The notes under the pieces are model-generated. The model was not told where the DNA came from and did not search any database. It worked only from the letters and a program-made list of their open reading frames with translations. Made by a program: the position numbers and the translations under genes. A DNA stretch of 64,000 nt from UBA3064 sp023258775 (lineage in GTDB: Bacteria; Pseudomonadota; Gammaproteobacteria; Burkholderiales; Burkholderiaceae_E): the NCBI GenBank assembly GCA_044355655.1, contig JBIKXS010000007.1, positions 36,837 through 100,836 on the forward strand, in the 5' to 3' direction. Positions 50,949-60,615 of this stretch are shown here, piece by piece (the first letter of the stretch is position 1; every line of letters begins with the position of its first letter).

Positions 50949-53557
50949 TCCTGCTTGAGGCTTTGCAGCATCGGCTGCTTGAGTAATTGTTTGCTAAGTA
51001 CCAGGCAGCTCAATACGCCGATCAACCAAACACCGCCTATCGCAAGCATCATCAAGCCCGCCGGAATTCGCATGGGCATACTCCAGTGAAAGGACTGCGG
51101 GTTGACCACCTCGATCAATACCCAGGCCAGTGCCAGACCGAGCATGGAGCCCCAAAGCAGTGCCAAAGCCAGACTTGAAGCAGCTTCAAGTAAAAGCAAT
51201 CGGGTGCACGCTGCCGGATGCAGGCCAAGAAGTTGCAGCATGGCAAGCTCTTGGGTTCTGGCAATTGCCTGGGCAGCAAGCGTGCTGCTAAGGCCGAGTA
51301 AGCCAATCAACAAGGCGACAGCTTGTAAGGCATAGGTCACCACAAAGCTTCGATCAAAAAGTTCGAGCGAAAGTGCACGAATGTCTGAGGCGCTGCGGAT
51401 TTCAAGCTTGGCGCGTAGCCCTTCGGGCAGCTGTGCGAGCAGCGATTCGCTGCCGCGACCTGGTTCTGTCAGCCACCATGAAACATCGCTTGCCTCAAGC
51501 TGCTGATGGCCCCCACGCGCCCTTAACCATTGCGATGATTCTATGATGATCGAGCCATGCTGTCTGGCGTAATCGCGCCAAACGCCCGCCACAAAGACCG
51601 ATCCCTCGGGTAGTAAGCCAAGACGCTGGATGCTTCCCGGCTCCCATCGGTAGAGATCGCGCATGGCCTCGCTCACCCAGACGCTAGGCAGGCTTGGATG
51701 GGGGTCGAGTAGCTGCCCGGTGATCGGCAGCCTGTCCTGAGGCGTTTTCAGCGGCAACGCCCGAACAATCACAGCAATTGGCGGGCGTTCGGCAAGCATG
51801 GGCCACTCCAGCACTTGCTGAAACTCGGTGCGCCTTAAGCCTTCCAACTGCGACAATTGCAATTGCTCATCGGGTGAGAGGCTTGCTTCGCCTTTTTGGA
51901 TGCGCGCATACACATCAGCGGGTAGCACATGGTCAAGCCACTCGCTTACGGCGAGCCGAAAGCTGCTGATCATAAGACTCACCGCCACGCAAAGCGCCAC
52001 GCTCGCAATCATGCCGGTCATGCTTAAGCTTATCGACTGAGGTAAGTAGTTGGCACGCTTGACCGCTAACCAGCTGATTGGATGCCTGGTTGCTGGGCCT
52101 GTCATGCTACGTGCCACACGCTCAACGAGCGTGGGCATCGCTAGAAGTCCTGCAAGTAGCCATGTAAACAAGCAAATATAGGCGCCAAGCGGCACGCCCT
52201 CCACGGGTTCAAGCAAGAGGCCGCATCCGCCCAAGCAGGCAAGTGCCATTGCCGAGAGCGCAAGTTGTTTACTGGTAAACCATGGTGGCGGCTGCGCGCC
52301 TTTGAGTGCCGCCACCGCAGTGACTCGGCCAAGACTTCTTACTGCGAGCCAGGAGCCAAACCATGCGACGAGAATGCCCAAACTTGCGTGAAAACCAAGC
52401 AACCATAAAGGCAGATTTAAAGCCCTTGAGCTAGTCTTAAGCACGCCTGCACCCAGGTCTCCGCCTGTGAGCGAGAGCAGAAACCAGGCGCAAACCGAGC
52501 CTATGATTAATCCAATCACCGAGCCGATGGCACCGATCAGCAGGGCTTGGAATCGCATAAAAGCCTGAATGCTTTTGGCATCGGTGCCTAGCACCTGAAG
52601 AATCGCTAGTGAGCCCAACTGTCTTGCCGTCATTAATTGCATATTGGACTGAACAATGAATACCCCGGTGAGCAAGGCAACAAGGGCAAGAATCGCAAGA
52701 TTCACGCGATAAGCGCGGGAAAGATTCGACATGCGCTCGGCCTCGTCCTCGGGCTTGATGAGCGAGAGCATCAGTTCGGGATGCTTTGCTCGCAGGGCAT
52801 CAAGGAGTTCGGCGGGTGAATCCTTGCTGCTTGCGCCTTGGGTCCAGCGCATATCGATTCGCGAGAGGCGATCCTTATGGGTCGCGAGGGCTTGTAAGCT
52901 GCCAATGTCAATTACAAAGACCAAGGATTCGTTGCCGGCTTGAGCTAGGCGGCCAGCAATCACAAAGTCTTCACTTCGACCCTCCATGCGAAGCCTTATC
53001 ACTGCACCCTCTGGCTCAATGCCAAGCTTTTCAAGCTGCTGCCAAAGGCGCGGGCTTGCATAAAGCTGATTGCCACCAAACCATGCATCGCTTGCCTCGG
53101 GGCTGCTTATGTTTGGACTCAGTTGCGGGTGAACATGAATCGATCGGAAAAGGTCGATGCCAAATAGCTCGACGCCCTGGGGGAAAGTGCTGCGCAAATC
53201 AATGACTTCGGCCGATGACGCTGAGGCCTTAAGCGTTTGCATTTGTGCGCTTTTAAGAAGGACTGGCGCGGCGCTGGCATTGGCTTGATACTGCTGCAGA
53301 CTTGCAAAAACCGAGTCGCTGAATTCCTTTTCCGCCGCGCGCAAACTTGCATCGGCTTGCCCATTGATGCTTGCCAGGGCTGACTTGAATTCACTCAGCG
53401 CGCTCCGATTCACCAAGTCAATTGCTAATCCCATGGCCACACCAATGCCTATGACCAGTGCCGCTAGGGCGTTCCTAAATCGGTAAAGCTGAAGTTGTTC
53501 CAGGCTGAGGCGGCGGGCAAGTGGCCAGGGTAGGCCAAACATACTGCTCATGGTCAT
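50942..53557 (-). CDS. FtsX-family ABC transporter permease
   Basis: The 871-residue permease has two FtsX/MacB-type domains. An N-terminal span (about 28-50) is followed by a large periplasmic domain. Three spans lie at about 290-400, further spans at about 430-480, then a second periplasmic domain, and the final three-span bundle occupies about 740-860. This layout fits YbbP-like proteins that act on lipids or lipoproteins rather than importing solutes. It is coupled to the ATPase by an ATGA overlap and to the CrtC-like gene by a seven-base overlap, making a three-gene unit. Confidence 0.88.
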   Translation of the reverse strand: MTMSSMFGLPWPLARRLSLEQLQLYRFRNALAALVIGIGVAMGLAIDLVNRSALSEFKSALASINGQADASLRAAEKEFSDSVFASLQQYQANASAAPVLLKSAQMQTLKASASSAEVIDLRSTFPQGVELFGIDLFRSIHVHPQLSPNISSPEASDAWFGGNQLYASPRLWQQLEKLGIEPEGAVIRLRMEGRSEDFVIAGRLAQAGNESLVFVIDIGSLQALATHKDRLSRIDMRWTQGASSKDSPAELLDALRAKHPELMLSLIKPEDEAERMSNLSRAYRVNLAILALVALLTGVFIVQSNMQLMTARQLGSLAILQVLGTDAKSIQAFMRFQALLIGAIGSVIGLIIGSVCAWFLLSLTGGDLGAGVLKTSSRALNLPLWLLGFHASLGILVAWFGSWLAVRSLGRVTAVAALKGAQPPPWFTSKQLALSAMALACLGGCGLLLEPVEGVPLGAYICLFTWLLAGLLAMPTLVERVARSMTGPATRHPISWLAVKRANYLPQSISLSMTGMIASVALCVAVSLMISSFRLAVSEWLDHVLPADVYARIQKGEASLSPDEQLQLSQLEGLRRTEFQQVLEWPMLAERPPIAVIVRALPLKTPQDRLPITGQLLDPHPSLPSVWVSEAMRDLYRWEPGSIQRLGLLPEGSVFVAGVWRDYARQHGSIIIESSQWLRARGGHQQLEASDVSWWLTEPGRGSESLLAQLPEGLRAKLEIRSASDIRALSLELFDRSFVVTYALQAVALLIGLLGLSSTLAAQAIARTQELAMLQLLGLHPAACTRLLLLEAASSLALALLWGSMLGLALAWVLIEVVNPQSFHWSMPMRIPAGLMMLAIGGVWLIGVLSCLVLSKQLLKQPMLQSLKQDW

Positions 53558-54222
53558 GCCGGTTGCAATTTGCCCTGACTGAGTTTCCAGCAGGGTTTAA
53601 ACAGGCTCGCGCGTTGCAAGTCATGAGTCACAAACAAAAGTGCGCAATCACGTTGCGCCAAGACTTGTTGCAAGAGGTTCATCACAGTATCGGCCGACGC
53701 TGGGTCGAGATTGCCTGTTGGCTCGTCGGCAAGAATCAAACGCGGCCCATGGATGATGGCGCGTGCGATGGCAACGCGTTGCTGCTCCCCGCCCGAGAGC
53801 TCACTAGGCCTTGCATGGGCACGATCACTGAGTCCTAATTGGTCTAACAGGTCCGATGCCCGAACCATGGCTGACTTTTCAGAAGCGCCTAGCAATAGCG
53901 CCGGAACTGCTACATTTTGCAGCGCGTTTAAATGAGGAAGCAAATGGAAGGCCTGAAAGATGAAGCCGATTGATGCTGCACGCAGTCTTGCGCTTTGCTG
54001 GGCATCATCGGCCTTCATCGGCTTGCCGCCAATCAAAATGCTGCCTTCATCCGCTTCCTCAAGGCCTGCGATGAGGTGAAGCAAGGTTGATTTGCCGCTT
54101 CCAGATGCACCGATGAGCGAGGCGCGTTGACCAGGCTCTAAATCGAGATCTAATTGATCGAGTAGTCGCTTACCCTGCTGGTATCGCTTCGATAGCGATC
54201 TAACCTCGAGAATCTTTGTCAT
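53554..54222 (-). CDS. ABC transporter ATPase (LolD/YbbA type)
   Basis: The 222-residue ATPase has Walker A GASGSGKST (38-46), signature ELSGGEQQRVAIARAI and Walker B LILADEPTGNLDP, as in the LolD/MacB/YbbA group. The start at 54222 (MTKILEVRSLSKRY) is preferred to a frame start nine codons upstream because it matches the family and has a GGGAAAG site ahead. It probably powers the FtsX-type permease encoded next. Confidence 0.92.
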   Translation of the reverse strand: MTKILEVRSLSKRYQQGKRLLDQLDLDLEPGQRASLIGASGSGKSTLLHLIAGLEEADEGSILIGGKPMKADDAQQSARLRAASIGFIFQAFHLLPHLNALQNVAVPALLLGASEKSAMVRASDLLDQLGLSDRAHARPSELSGGEQQRVAIARAIIHGPRLILADEPTGNLDPASADTVMNLLQQVLAQRDCALLFVTHDLQRASLFKPCWKLSQGKLQPA

Positions 54223-54259
54223 GTATCGACGCTTTCCCGCTGCTTGCAAACGATCGCAT

Positions 54260-54289
54260 AAAAGCCAACCGGCCGCTAGGCGGCCGGCT
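54260..54289 (-). terminator. Rho-independent terminator after the cytochrome c gene
   Basis: On the minus strand CCGGCCGC, loop CTA, GCGGCCGG is a strong stem followed by TTGGCTTTTAT. It separates the cytochrome c gene from the ABC transporter unit. Confidence 0.75.
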
Positions 54290-54351
54290 CAGCAAAAACC
54301 CAAAGCATATGGGTCTTAAAGCTTATAACTTCGGACAAGGCCGAAGGAGGC

Positions 54352-54672
54352 TTATTTGGTGGCGAGAATCCACTTAGCGAGGGTTTCAGCTTCAGCGGCA
54401 GAAACCTGGGGGTTGGCGGGCATAGGAATTTGACCCCACACACCGACGCCGCCTTTTTGAATTTTTTGTGCCAGATTCTTCGCTGCACCCGCATCTTTTG
54501 CGTACTTCGCAGCAACGTCTTTATAAGACGGCCCAATCAATTTTTTGTCGGGTGCGTGGCAGGCCAAGCAGTTCTTTGCTTTGGCAAGATCAGCGCTTGC
54601 AAGGGCGGGCTTAGCAGCAAAGCTGCCAAGTGCAATCACAAGCGCACTCACGGATAAAGTCACGATCTTCAT
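54352..54672 (-). CDS. Class I cytochrome c (c-551/c-552-like)
   Basis: The 106-residue precursor has a Sec signal peptide (hydrophobic about 4-20, ending KPALA) and a haem-binding CLACH at 35-39. Met84 in QIPMPANPQ is the likely axial ligand. This fits a small periplasmic electron carrier of the cytochrome c-551 group, able to pass electrons to a terminal oxidase or reductase. It is a single-gene unit with its own terminator. A 22-bp tandem duplication lies directly upstream of its start. Confidence 0.93.
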   Translation of the reverse strand: MKIVTLSVSALVIALGSFAAKPALASADLAKAKNCLACHAPDKKLIGPSYKDVAAKYAKDAGAAKNLAQKIQKGGVGVWGQIPMPANPQVSAAEAETLAKWILATK

Positions 54673-54691
54673 AGTCAGGTCCTGATTAGCT

Positions 54692-54735
54692 AATACAAGG
54701 AAGATTTAATGGAAATACAAAGAAGATTTAATTGA
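54692..54735 (-). repeat. 22-bp tandem pair upstream of the cytochrome c gene
   Basis: Two adjacent copies (54692-54713 and 54714-54735) with the core AGAAGATTTAAT and an AATACAA start differ at three positions. They occupy the promoter or leader region 20-63 bases before the cytochrome start. Confidence 0.88.
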
Positions 54736-54811
54736 AATAAGTTGCACTTAAGTGTAACCGAGGCTCAATCAAGCCATCAAACGACATCTACTGGCCCATT
54801 GATATGCTTGT

Positions 54812-56488
54812 TTAAGCGTCGGTCACCGCGCCCTGACTTGCCGAGGTAGCAAGCTTGGCAAATTTATACAGCACGCCACTAGTATATCGAGGCGCCGGCG
54901 CTTTAAACGCTGCTTGGCGAGCTTGCATTTCCTCATCAGGGATATTGAGTTGGAGCAAGAGCTGGTGTGCATCAATCGTGACCGAATCGCCCTCATGGAT
55001 CAGTGCGATTGGGCCACCGACAGCAGCTTCCGGCGCAACATGACCCACGACCATGCCCCAAGTGCCCCCGGAAAAACGCCCGTCTGTGATCAAACCGACC
55101 GATTCGCCGAGTCCTGCGCCAATAATCGCTGAGGTTGGTGCAAGCATTTCTGGCATGCCTGGCGCACCCTTTGGGCCTAAATAGCGAAGCACCACAATAT
55201 CGCCCGCCTTGATCTTGCCCTCCATGATCGATTTCATGGCTGAAGCTTCATCGTCGAAGACGCGCGCTGGGCCTGTGATCACCGGATTTTTCAGGCCTGT
55301 GATCTTGGCAACGCTTCCTTCGGGCGCGAGGTTGCCCTTGAGAATGGCCAAATGCCCCTGGGCGTATATGGCTTGGTCAATCGGGAAAATGACATCCTGG
55401 TCGGCAGCAGGCTTTGAAGGCACATCGGCGAGCTCTTCTGCGAGGGTTTTGCCGGTGATCGTCATGCAATGGCCGTGAATAAGGCCTGCATCCAGAAGAA
55501 TCTTGAGCACTTGTGGAATACCGCCTGCCCGGTGAAGATCCACCGCCATATATTTTCCGGAGGGCTTTAAATCACAAAGAACAGGCACGCGCTTGCGAAT
55601 GCGCTCAAAATCATCGATCGACCAGGCAACACCTGCGCTATGGGCAATCGCCAAATAATGCAAGACCGCATTGGTTGATCCGCCGGTGGCCATGATCAGG
55701 GTAACCGCATTCTCGATGGATTCACGCGTGACGATGTCACGCGGCTTGAGCCCCTTTTTTACGGCTTCGATCAACACCTCAGCCGATCGCGCTGCCGAAT
55801 CGGCCTTCTCAGCATCGGGATTGGCCATCGTGCTCGAGCCGAGCAGACTCATACCAAGCGCTTCAAAGGATGACGACATGGTGTTAGCGGTGTACATGCC
55901 GCCGCAGGATCCACTGCCTGGCACTGCATTGCGCTCGATACCTTCGAAATCTTCCTGACTGATCCGACCGTGGGTAAATTCGCCGACCGCCTCAAACACC
56001 GAAACGATCGAAAGATCTTTGCCTTTCCATCGCCCAGGCTTGATCGTTCCCCCGTAGACGTATATGGCCGGCACATTGGATCGGCATATGCCCATCATGC
56101 CCCCTGGCATGTTCTTGTCGCATCCGCCAATCACCAAAACACCATCCATCCACTGACCTTGCACGACGGTTTCCACACAATCAGCGATCACTTCGCGTGA
56201 GATCAGTGAGTATTTCATCCCTTCGGTACCCATCGACATCCCGTCTGAGATGGTTGGCGTGCCGAACATTTGCGGGTTTGCCCCTGCTTTGCGAATCGCC
56301 GCGTCGGCTGCGTCTGCAAGCACCTGCAAGCCGGAATTACAAGGCGTGACGGTGGAATGGCCATTAGCAATCCCTATGAAGAGCTTGCTCATATCGTCGG
56401 GCTTGTAGCCCATGGCATAAAACATCGAACGGTTGGGTGCTCGCGCAACGCCTTCGGTGATATGGGCTGAACGCTCGTTTTCGGCCAT
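54812..56488 (-). CDS. ilvD: Dihydroxy-acid dehydratase
   Basis: IlvD dehydrates 2,3-dihydroxy-isovalerate and its methylvalerate homologue in valine, leucine and isoleucine synthesis, using an Fe-S cluster. The 558-residue enzyme has the cluster cysteines in TPCNSG, GGCDKNMPGG and GSGSCGGMYTANTM. The start at 56488 gives the usual MAENERSAHITEGVARAPNR and a good ribosome site; an ATG five codons upstream overlaps that site. It is divergent from lgt across about 100 bases, a neighbourhood seen in Bordetella-like genomes. Confidence 0.97.
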   Translation of the reverse strand: MAENERSAHITEGVARAPNRSMFYAMGYKPDDMSKLFIGIANGHSTVTPCNSGLQVLADAADAAIRKAGANPQMFGTPTISDGMSMGTEGMKYSLISREVIADCVETVVQGQWMDGVLVIGGCDKNMPGGMMGICRSNVPAIYVYGGTIKPGRWKGKDLSIVSVFEAVGEFTHGRISQEDFEGIERNAVPGSGSCGGMYTANTMSSSFEALGMSLLGSSTMANPDAEKADSAARSAEVLIEAVKKGLKPRDIVTRESIENAVTLIMATGGSTNAVLHYLAIAHSAGVAWSIDDFERIRKRVPVLCDLKPSGKYMAVDLHRAGGIPQVLKILLDAGLIHGHCMTITGKTLAEELADVPSKPAADQDVIFPIDQAIYAQGHLAILKGNLAPEGSVAKITGLKNPVITGPARVFDDEASAMKSIMEGKIKAGDIVVLRYLGPKGAPGMPEMLAPTSAIIGAGLGESVGLITDGRFSGGTWGMVVGHVAPEAAVGGPIALIHEGDSVTIDAHQLLLQLNIPDEEMQARQAAFKAPAPRYTSGVLYKFAKLATSASQGAVTDA

Positions 56489-56496
56489 CGCAGGGT

Positions 56497-56501
56497 CCTC
56501 C
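56497..56501 (-). promoter_or_regulatory. Ribosome binding site that selects the ilvD start
   Basis: A perfect GGAGG on the minus strand lies eight bases before the ATG at 56488. It is embedded in the first codons of the alternative frame start at 56503, which makes that start unlikely. Confidence 0.75.
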
Positions 56502-56586
56502 ATGAAAACTTGGATGGTAGCAAAGCGCGATCGCCTGGCCTATTGAATGGCCACTGTCAGCGAGCAAGGCGTGCCACAATTGGCCT

Positions 56587-57402
56587 ATGCCGATGATTCA
56601 CCCACAGTTCGATCCGATTGCCTTCAGCTTAGGACCTCTCAGCGTTCGTTGGTACGGTTTGATGTACTTGATTGCTTTTGCGCTCTTTTTTTTGTTGGGG
56701 CGCTGGCGATTGAGGCAGCCTGGTTTCGCAGCCGGCAGCGGGCTCAATCCCCAACGGTTTGAAGACTGCCTTTTTTGGGGTGCGCTTGGGGTCATCGTTG
56801 GGGGGCGTCTTGGTTATGTCATTTTTTATAAGCCTTCTTACTTTCTCGCTCACCCAGAGCAAATTTTTGCGGTTTGGCAGGGTGGCATGGCCTATCACGG
56901 TGGCCTCATCGGCGTGATTGCTGCGATTTGGCTCTACACAAAACGGCAAGCGTTGGCGTTTTGGCCAGTGATCGATTTCATCGCACCACTTGTTCCCTGG
57001 GGGCTTGCCGCTGGACGGCTTGGCAACTTTATCAACGGTGAATTATGGGGAAGACCAAGCGATGTACCTTGGGCGATCGTCTTTCCTCAGGCTGGCGATA
57101 GCCTGCCCAGGCATCCATCGCAACTCTATCAATTTGCAGGCGAGGGCTTGTTGCTAGGACTCTTGCTTTGGTGGTACAGCAGCAAGCCTCGGAAGCCTGG
57201 CCAGATCAGCGGTGTGTTTTTAATGGGCTATGGTTTTGCAAGATTTTTGGCTGAATTTGTGCGGCAGCCTGATGCCTTTTTGCCAAGCCTCGCATTGGAA
57301 CTAACCATGGGACAATGGCTGTCGGTGCCGATGATCGTTTTAGGTTTTGTTTTGATAGGGTTCTCAAACATACAAAAGGAGACGATAAATGCAGAACGAT
57401 GA
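56587..57402 (+). CDS. lgt: Prolipoprotein diacylglyceryl transferase
   Basis: Lgt attaches diacylglycerol from phosphatidylglycerol to the lipobox cysteine of prolipoproteins in the inner membrane. The 271-residue protein has about seven membrane spans, His104 in AYHGGLIG and the signature GRLGNFINGELWGRP (143-157). The C-terminal end overlaps the start of the Bug receptor gene by 14 bases. Length is normal. Confidence 0.96.
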   Translation: MPMIHPQFDPIAFSLGPLSVRWYGLMYLIAFALFFLLGRWRLRQPGFAAGSGLNPQRFEDCLFWGALGVIVGGRLGYVIFYKPSYFLAHPEQIFAVWQGGMAYHGGLIGVIAAIWLYTKRQALAFWPVIDFIAPLVPWGLAAGRLGNFINGELWGRPSDVPWAIVFPQAGDSLPRHPSQLYQFAGEGLLLGLLLWWYSSKPRKPGQISGVFLMGYGFARFLAEFVRQPDAFLPSLALELTMGQWLSVPMIVLGFVLIGFSNIQKETINAER

Positions 57403-58414
57403 TACACATGCTGCTAAGTCAGTTGGCCGTCGCGCAACGCTTGGTGCTCTCGGTGTTGTTTCAGCGCTTGCGGGGCTTGGCTCGCTTGCACCACAACTTG
57501 CGCGCGCCCAGGCATGGCCCACAAAACCCGTCAAAATGATTGTGCCTTTTGCCGCGGGTGGCGGTACCGATGCCTTTGCGCGCCCTCTGACCAAGGTACT
57601 CTCGGCAGCACTTGGTCAATCGTTTGTGATTGACAATCGCGCCGGAGCAGGTGGAACGCTTGGCGCAGAGCTTGCTGCTAAATCACCGGCAGATGGCTAC
57701 AACTGGCTTGTTGGCGCTGTGCATCACACCATTGCTGTATCGCTTTATCCCAAGCTTGGCTATGATTTACAGAAAGATCTAATGCCTTGTACGATGTTGT
57801 CATCAGTGCCTAATGTTGTGGTTATTAACCCGCAAAGACTACCCCAGGTGAAAAGCTTTGCTGACTTTCAAAAATATGTGAAAAGCAATCCTGGAAAATT
57901 GAACTTTGCCTCAGCAGGTAATGGCACAGCTCACCATCTCATCGTTGAAATGTGGAAAACAGCCACCGCTTCGCAAGCGCAACATGTGCCCTACCGAGGA
58001 GCAGGACCAGCGATGGCTGATTTGCTTGCCGGGCAGGTGGACTTCATGTTTGACGGTCTTGGAACTTCAGTTCCTCATATCAATACCGGCAAATTGCTAC
58101 CGCTTGCCGTCACCACAGCCAAGCGTTCCTTCGCGCTTCCCAATGTACCCACGCTTGCCGAAGTAGGTGTTCCAGGTTTTGATGCTGGGACGTGGTATGG
58201 CCTTTGGGCACCAGCAGGCACGTCACCCGAGACGGTATCTCGTTTGCAACAAGAGGTTGCCAAGGCGCTCGCTGGCGCCGAACTGGCTGCTATTTGGAAG
58301 ACTTTGGGCGCTGAGCCTGGGGGGCAGGCACCTGCAGAATTTGCAAGGCTGATTGATGGCGAAGTTCGCAAGTGGTCCAAAGTCGTTAAGGACTCTGGCG
58401 CAAAAATAGATTGA
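57389..58414 (+). CDS. Bug-family tripartite tricarboxylate transporter receptor
   Basis: The 341-residue periplasmic solute receptor belongs to the TctC/Bug family, expanded in Burkholderiales. It has a Tat-like leader (Arg14-Arg15 in GRRATLGALG) with cleavage near LARA (residue 40), then the family start WPTKPVKMIVPFAAGGGTD and GRDxxR-like core elements. It would bind a carboxylate for TctAB-type permeases. A TctA end lies at the right edge of the window on the other strand, 5 kb away beyond the oxalate genes, so partnership is possible but unproven. Confidence 0.92.
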   Translation: MQNDDTHAAKSVGRRATLGALGVVSALAGLGSLAPQLARAQAWPTKPVKMIVPFAAGGGTDAFARPLTKVLSAALGQSFVIDNRAGAGGTLGAELAAKSPADGYNWLVGAVHHTIAVSLYPKLGYDLQKDLMPCTMLSSVPNVVVINPQRLPQVKSFADFQKYVKSNPGKLNFASAGNGTAHHLIVEMWKTATASQAQHVPYRGAGPAMADLLAGQVDFMFDGLGTSVPHINTGKLLPLAVTTAKRSFALPNVPTLAEVGVPGFDAGTWYGLWAPAGTSPETVSRLQQEVAKALAGAELAAIWKTLGAEPGGQAPAEFARLIDGEVRKWSKVVKDSGAKID

Positions 58415-58449
58415 TGCATTGATGACGATTGATCGAAAAGGTTTTTAAG

Positions 58450-59670
58450 ATGGCCGGTCCACTTTCTCATATTCGCGTTCTCGATTTAAGCCGTGTTTTG
58501 GCAGGCCCATTTGCAGGTCAAAACATGGCCGATCTTGGCGCTGAAGTTATCAAGGTTGAACGCCCACTGAAGGGCGATGACTCACGCGCCTTTGGCCCGC
58601 CTTATTTATCCGATGCTGAAGGCAAGCCAACTTCGGAGGCGGCTTATTTTCTTGCCGCCAATCGTGGCAAAAAGTCGATCACGATTGATCTTTCCAAACC
58701 GCAAGGACAGGATTTAGTGAGAAAGCTTGCTGCAAGCTGTGATGTGTTGATCGAAAACTATAAATTTGGTGATTTAGAACGATATGGACTGGATTACGAA
58801 AGCTTGAAGTCGCTCAACCCACGACTCGTTTATTGCTCAGTTACCGGATTCGGTCATTCTGGACCCTACCGAGAAAGGCCCGGCTATGATTTCATGGTCC
58901 AGGGTATGAGCGGCTTGATGAGTGTGACCGGTCATGCCGATGGCCTTCCCGGCGGGGGACCCATGCGTGTTGGCGTGCCGATTATCGACATACTTACGGG
59001 GATGTATGCAAGCATTGCAATTTGTGCTGCGCTTGCCAATCGCGAAAAAACAGGGGTCGGTCAGCATATCGACATGGCCTTACTTGACACCGCCATGGCC
59101 TTTTTGTCCATTCAAGGCATGAGCTATCTCACCACCGGACAAGCCCCCGGGCGTATTGGCAACACGCATCCAACGATCGTGCCTTATCAGGTGATTCCCA
59201 CACAAGACGGTGCGGTGGTCTTAGCCTGCGGCAATGACAATTTGTTTCAAAAGTTTTGTAAAGCTGCTGATTGTGAGCATCTTGCAAACGATCCGAGGTT
59301 TTCAAAGAATGCCTCAAGGGTTCAGCATCGCGAAGCATTAGACGCCATTCTCAACGAACTCTTTAGCAAGCGCAGCACCAAGGCATGGGTGGCTTTACTT
59401 GAGGAGGCGGGTGTGCCTAATGGACCGATCAACACGATCCATGAGGCTTTCGAGGAGGAGCAGGTAAAGGCCCGAGGCATCCGCTTTGATCTTCCCCATC
59501 CTCTGGCAGGCTCTGTACCACAGATCGCGTCGCCGATGCGTTTTTCATCAACGACGATTCACCATGAGGTGCCCCCACCCACACTCGGTCAGCACACCGA
59601 CGCCGTGCTAAAGGGCCTCGGACTGAGTGATTTGCAAATTGCCGAATTGCGCGCTGGCGGGGCGATTTAA
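58450..59670 (+). CDS. CaiB/BaiF family (type III) CoA-transferase
   Basis: The 406-residue enzyme (start MAGPLSHIRVLDLSRVLAGP) is a type III CoA-transferase. Asp180 in VGVPIIDILTGMY is at the position of the catalytic aspartate that forms an acyl anhydride. It is related to but clearly distinct from Frc encoded nearby, so a different donor or acceptor is likely. It follows the Bug receptor by 35 bases and may activate the compound this receptor binds. The upstream TTG in frame at 58429 is less likely as a start. Confidence 0.9.
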   Translation: MAGPLSHIRVLDLSRVLAGPFAGQNMADLGAEVIKVERPLKGDDSRAFGPPYLSDAEGKPTSEAAYFLAANRGKKSITIDLSKPQGQDLVRKLAASCDVLIENYKFGDLERYGLDYESLKSLNPRLVYCSVTGFGHSGPYRERPGYDFMVQGMSGLMSVTGHADGLPGGGPMRVGVPIIDILTGMYASIAICAALANREKTGVGQHIDMALLDTAMAFLSIQGMSYLTTGQAPGRIGNTHPTIVPYQVIPTQDGAVVLACGNDNLFQKFCKAADCEHLANDPRFSKNASRVQHREALDAILNELFSKRSTKAWVALLEEAGVPNGPINTIHEAFEEEQVKARGIRFDLPHPLAGSVPQIASPMRFSSTTIHHEVPPPTLGQHTDAVLKGLGLSDLQIAELRAGGAI

Positions 59671-59673
59671 GAT

Positions 59674-60603
59674 TTAGCTGAAGATGCTTCCATTTTTCAG
59701 ACCGTAGGCCGCTGCAAACTCAGCGGCCGATTGTTTTTTCCCATCCTCATGCTTCAGTTTGAAGACTTCGATTCGGCCGCCCTGTACGGCGATAAAAAAA
59801 CTTTTCTCACTCAAATCGGTGACCTCGCCAATTTTTCCTTTGACCGCTCCAAAAGTTCTCACCAGATGTTTGCGAGCATCGAAAAATTGAACCTTCTTAC
59901 CCTCAAGCATGCCCCAAGCGCCAGGGGCAGGGTTGCAACCTCGGATCAAGTTATAAACATAATCAGCATGATTGGCCCAGTTAATCCTTGCTTCGGCAGC
60001 ACGACACCAACCCTCATAGCTAGCAAGATTCTCGTCCTGAATCAGTTCATGATGTTTGCCGGCGTAAACCAAGTCCGCCGCCTCGAGCATGGCCGCAACA
60101 CCCATCGGAAACAGGCGATCGAAGTAAACCGTGCCGAGTGTGTCATCGTCTGAAATTGCCGTTTCTTTTTGAAGCACAACTGCGCCTTCGTCTAGACCGT
60201 CGCTAGGCCTGAAAATCGTCAGGCCTGTCTTCTTGTCGCCACGTATGATGGGCCAATTGATTGAACTTGGTCCGCGATAGCGTGGGAGCAGGGAAGGGTG
60301 ATACTGTATCGTTCCAAGTCGTGGAATGTTAACAAATGCTTGCGGTGCAAACTGCAACACAAATGCCATGATGCCGATGTCAGCTTGCAAGGCTGTCATC
60401 GCCTCGATCGCTTCAGGTTCTCGCAAGGATTTAAATTGATAAACCGTTAAGGCTTTTTCTTGCGCCAATACCTTGAGTGGATCGGGTTTTGCACCTTCCT
60501 TTTCCGGGGCACAAAAAACGCCGGCAACCTCGTCGCCGCGCGCTAAAAATGCTTCGAGCACCGATTTGCCGAAGTCTTGCTGTCCAATGATGGCCACACG
60601 CAT
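59674..60603 (-). CDS. Formyltransferase related to the N-terminal domain of 10-formyl-THF dehydrogenase
   Basis: The 309-residue protein has the formyltransferase fold (residues 1-200) and the C-terminal OB-like domain (about 205-305) of the Fmt/ALDH1L1 family. The active-site residues are His102 in QYHPSLLPRYRG and Asp138 in SDGLDEG. The asparagine of Fmt is replaced (Gln100), and the wording INWPIIRGDKKTGLTIF is close to the hydrolase domain of animal 10-formyl-THF dehydrogenase. Position downstream of oxc and frc suggests handling of the formyl group, for example between formyl-CoA and tetrahydrofolate; this is inference. Confidence 0.85.
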   Translation of the reverse strand: MRVAIIGQQDFGKSVLEAFLARGDEVAGVFCAPEKEGAKPDPLKVLAQEKALTVYQFKSLREPEAIEAMTALQADIGIMAFVLQFAPQAFVNIPRLGTIQYHPSLLPRYRGPSSINWPIIRGDKKTGLTIFRPSDGLDEGAVVLQKETAISDDDTLGTVYFDRLFPMGVAAMLEAADLVYAGKHHELIQDENLASYEGWCRAAEARINWANHADYVYNLIRGCNPAPGAWGMLEGKKVQFFDARKHLVRTFGAVKGKIGEVTDLSEKSFFIAVQGGRIEVFKLKHEDGKKQSAAEFAAAYGLKNGSIFS

Positions 60604-60615
60604 GCTGATTGCTCC

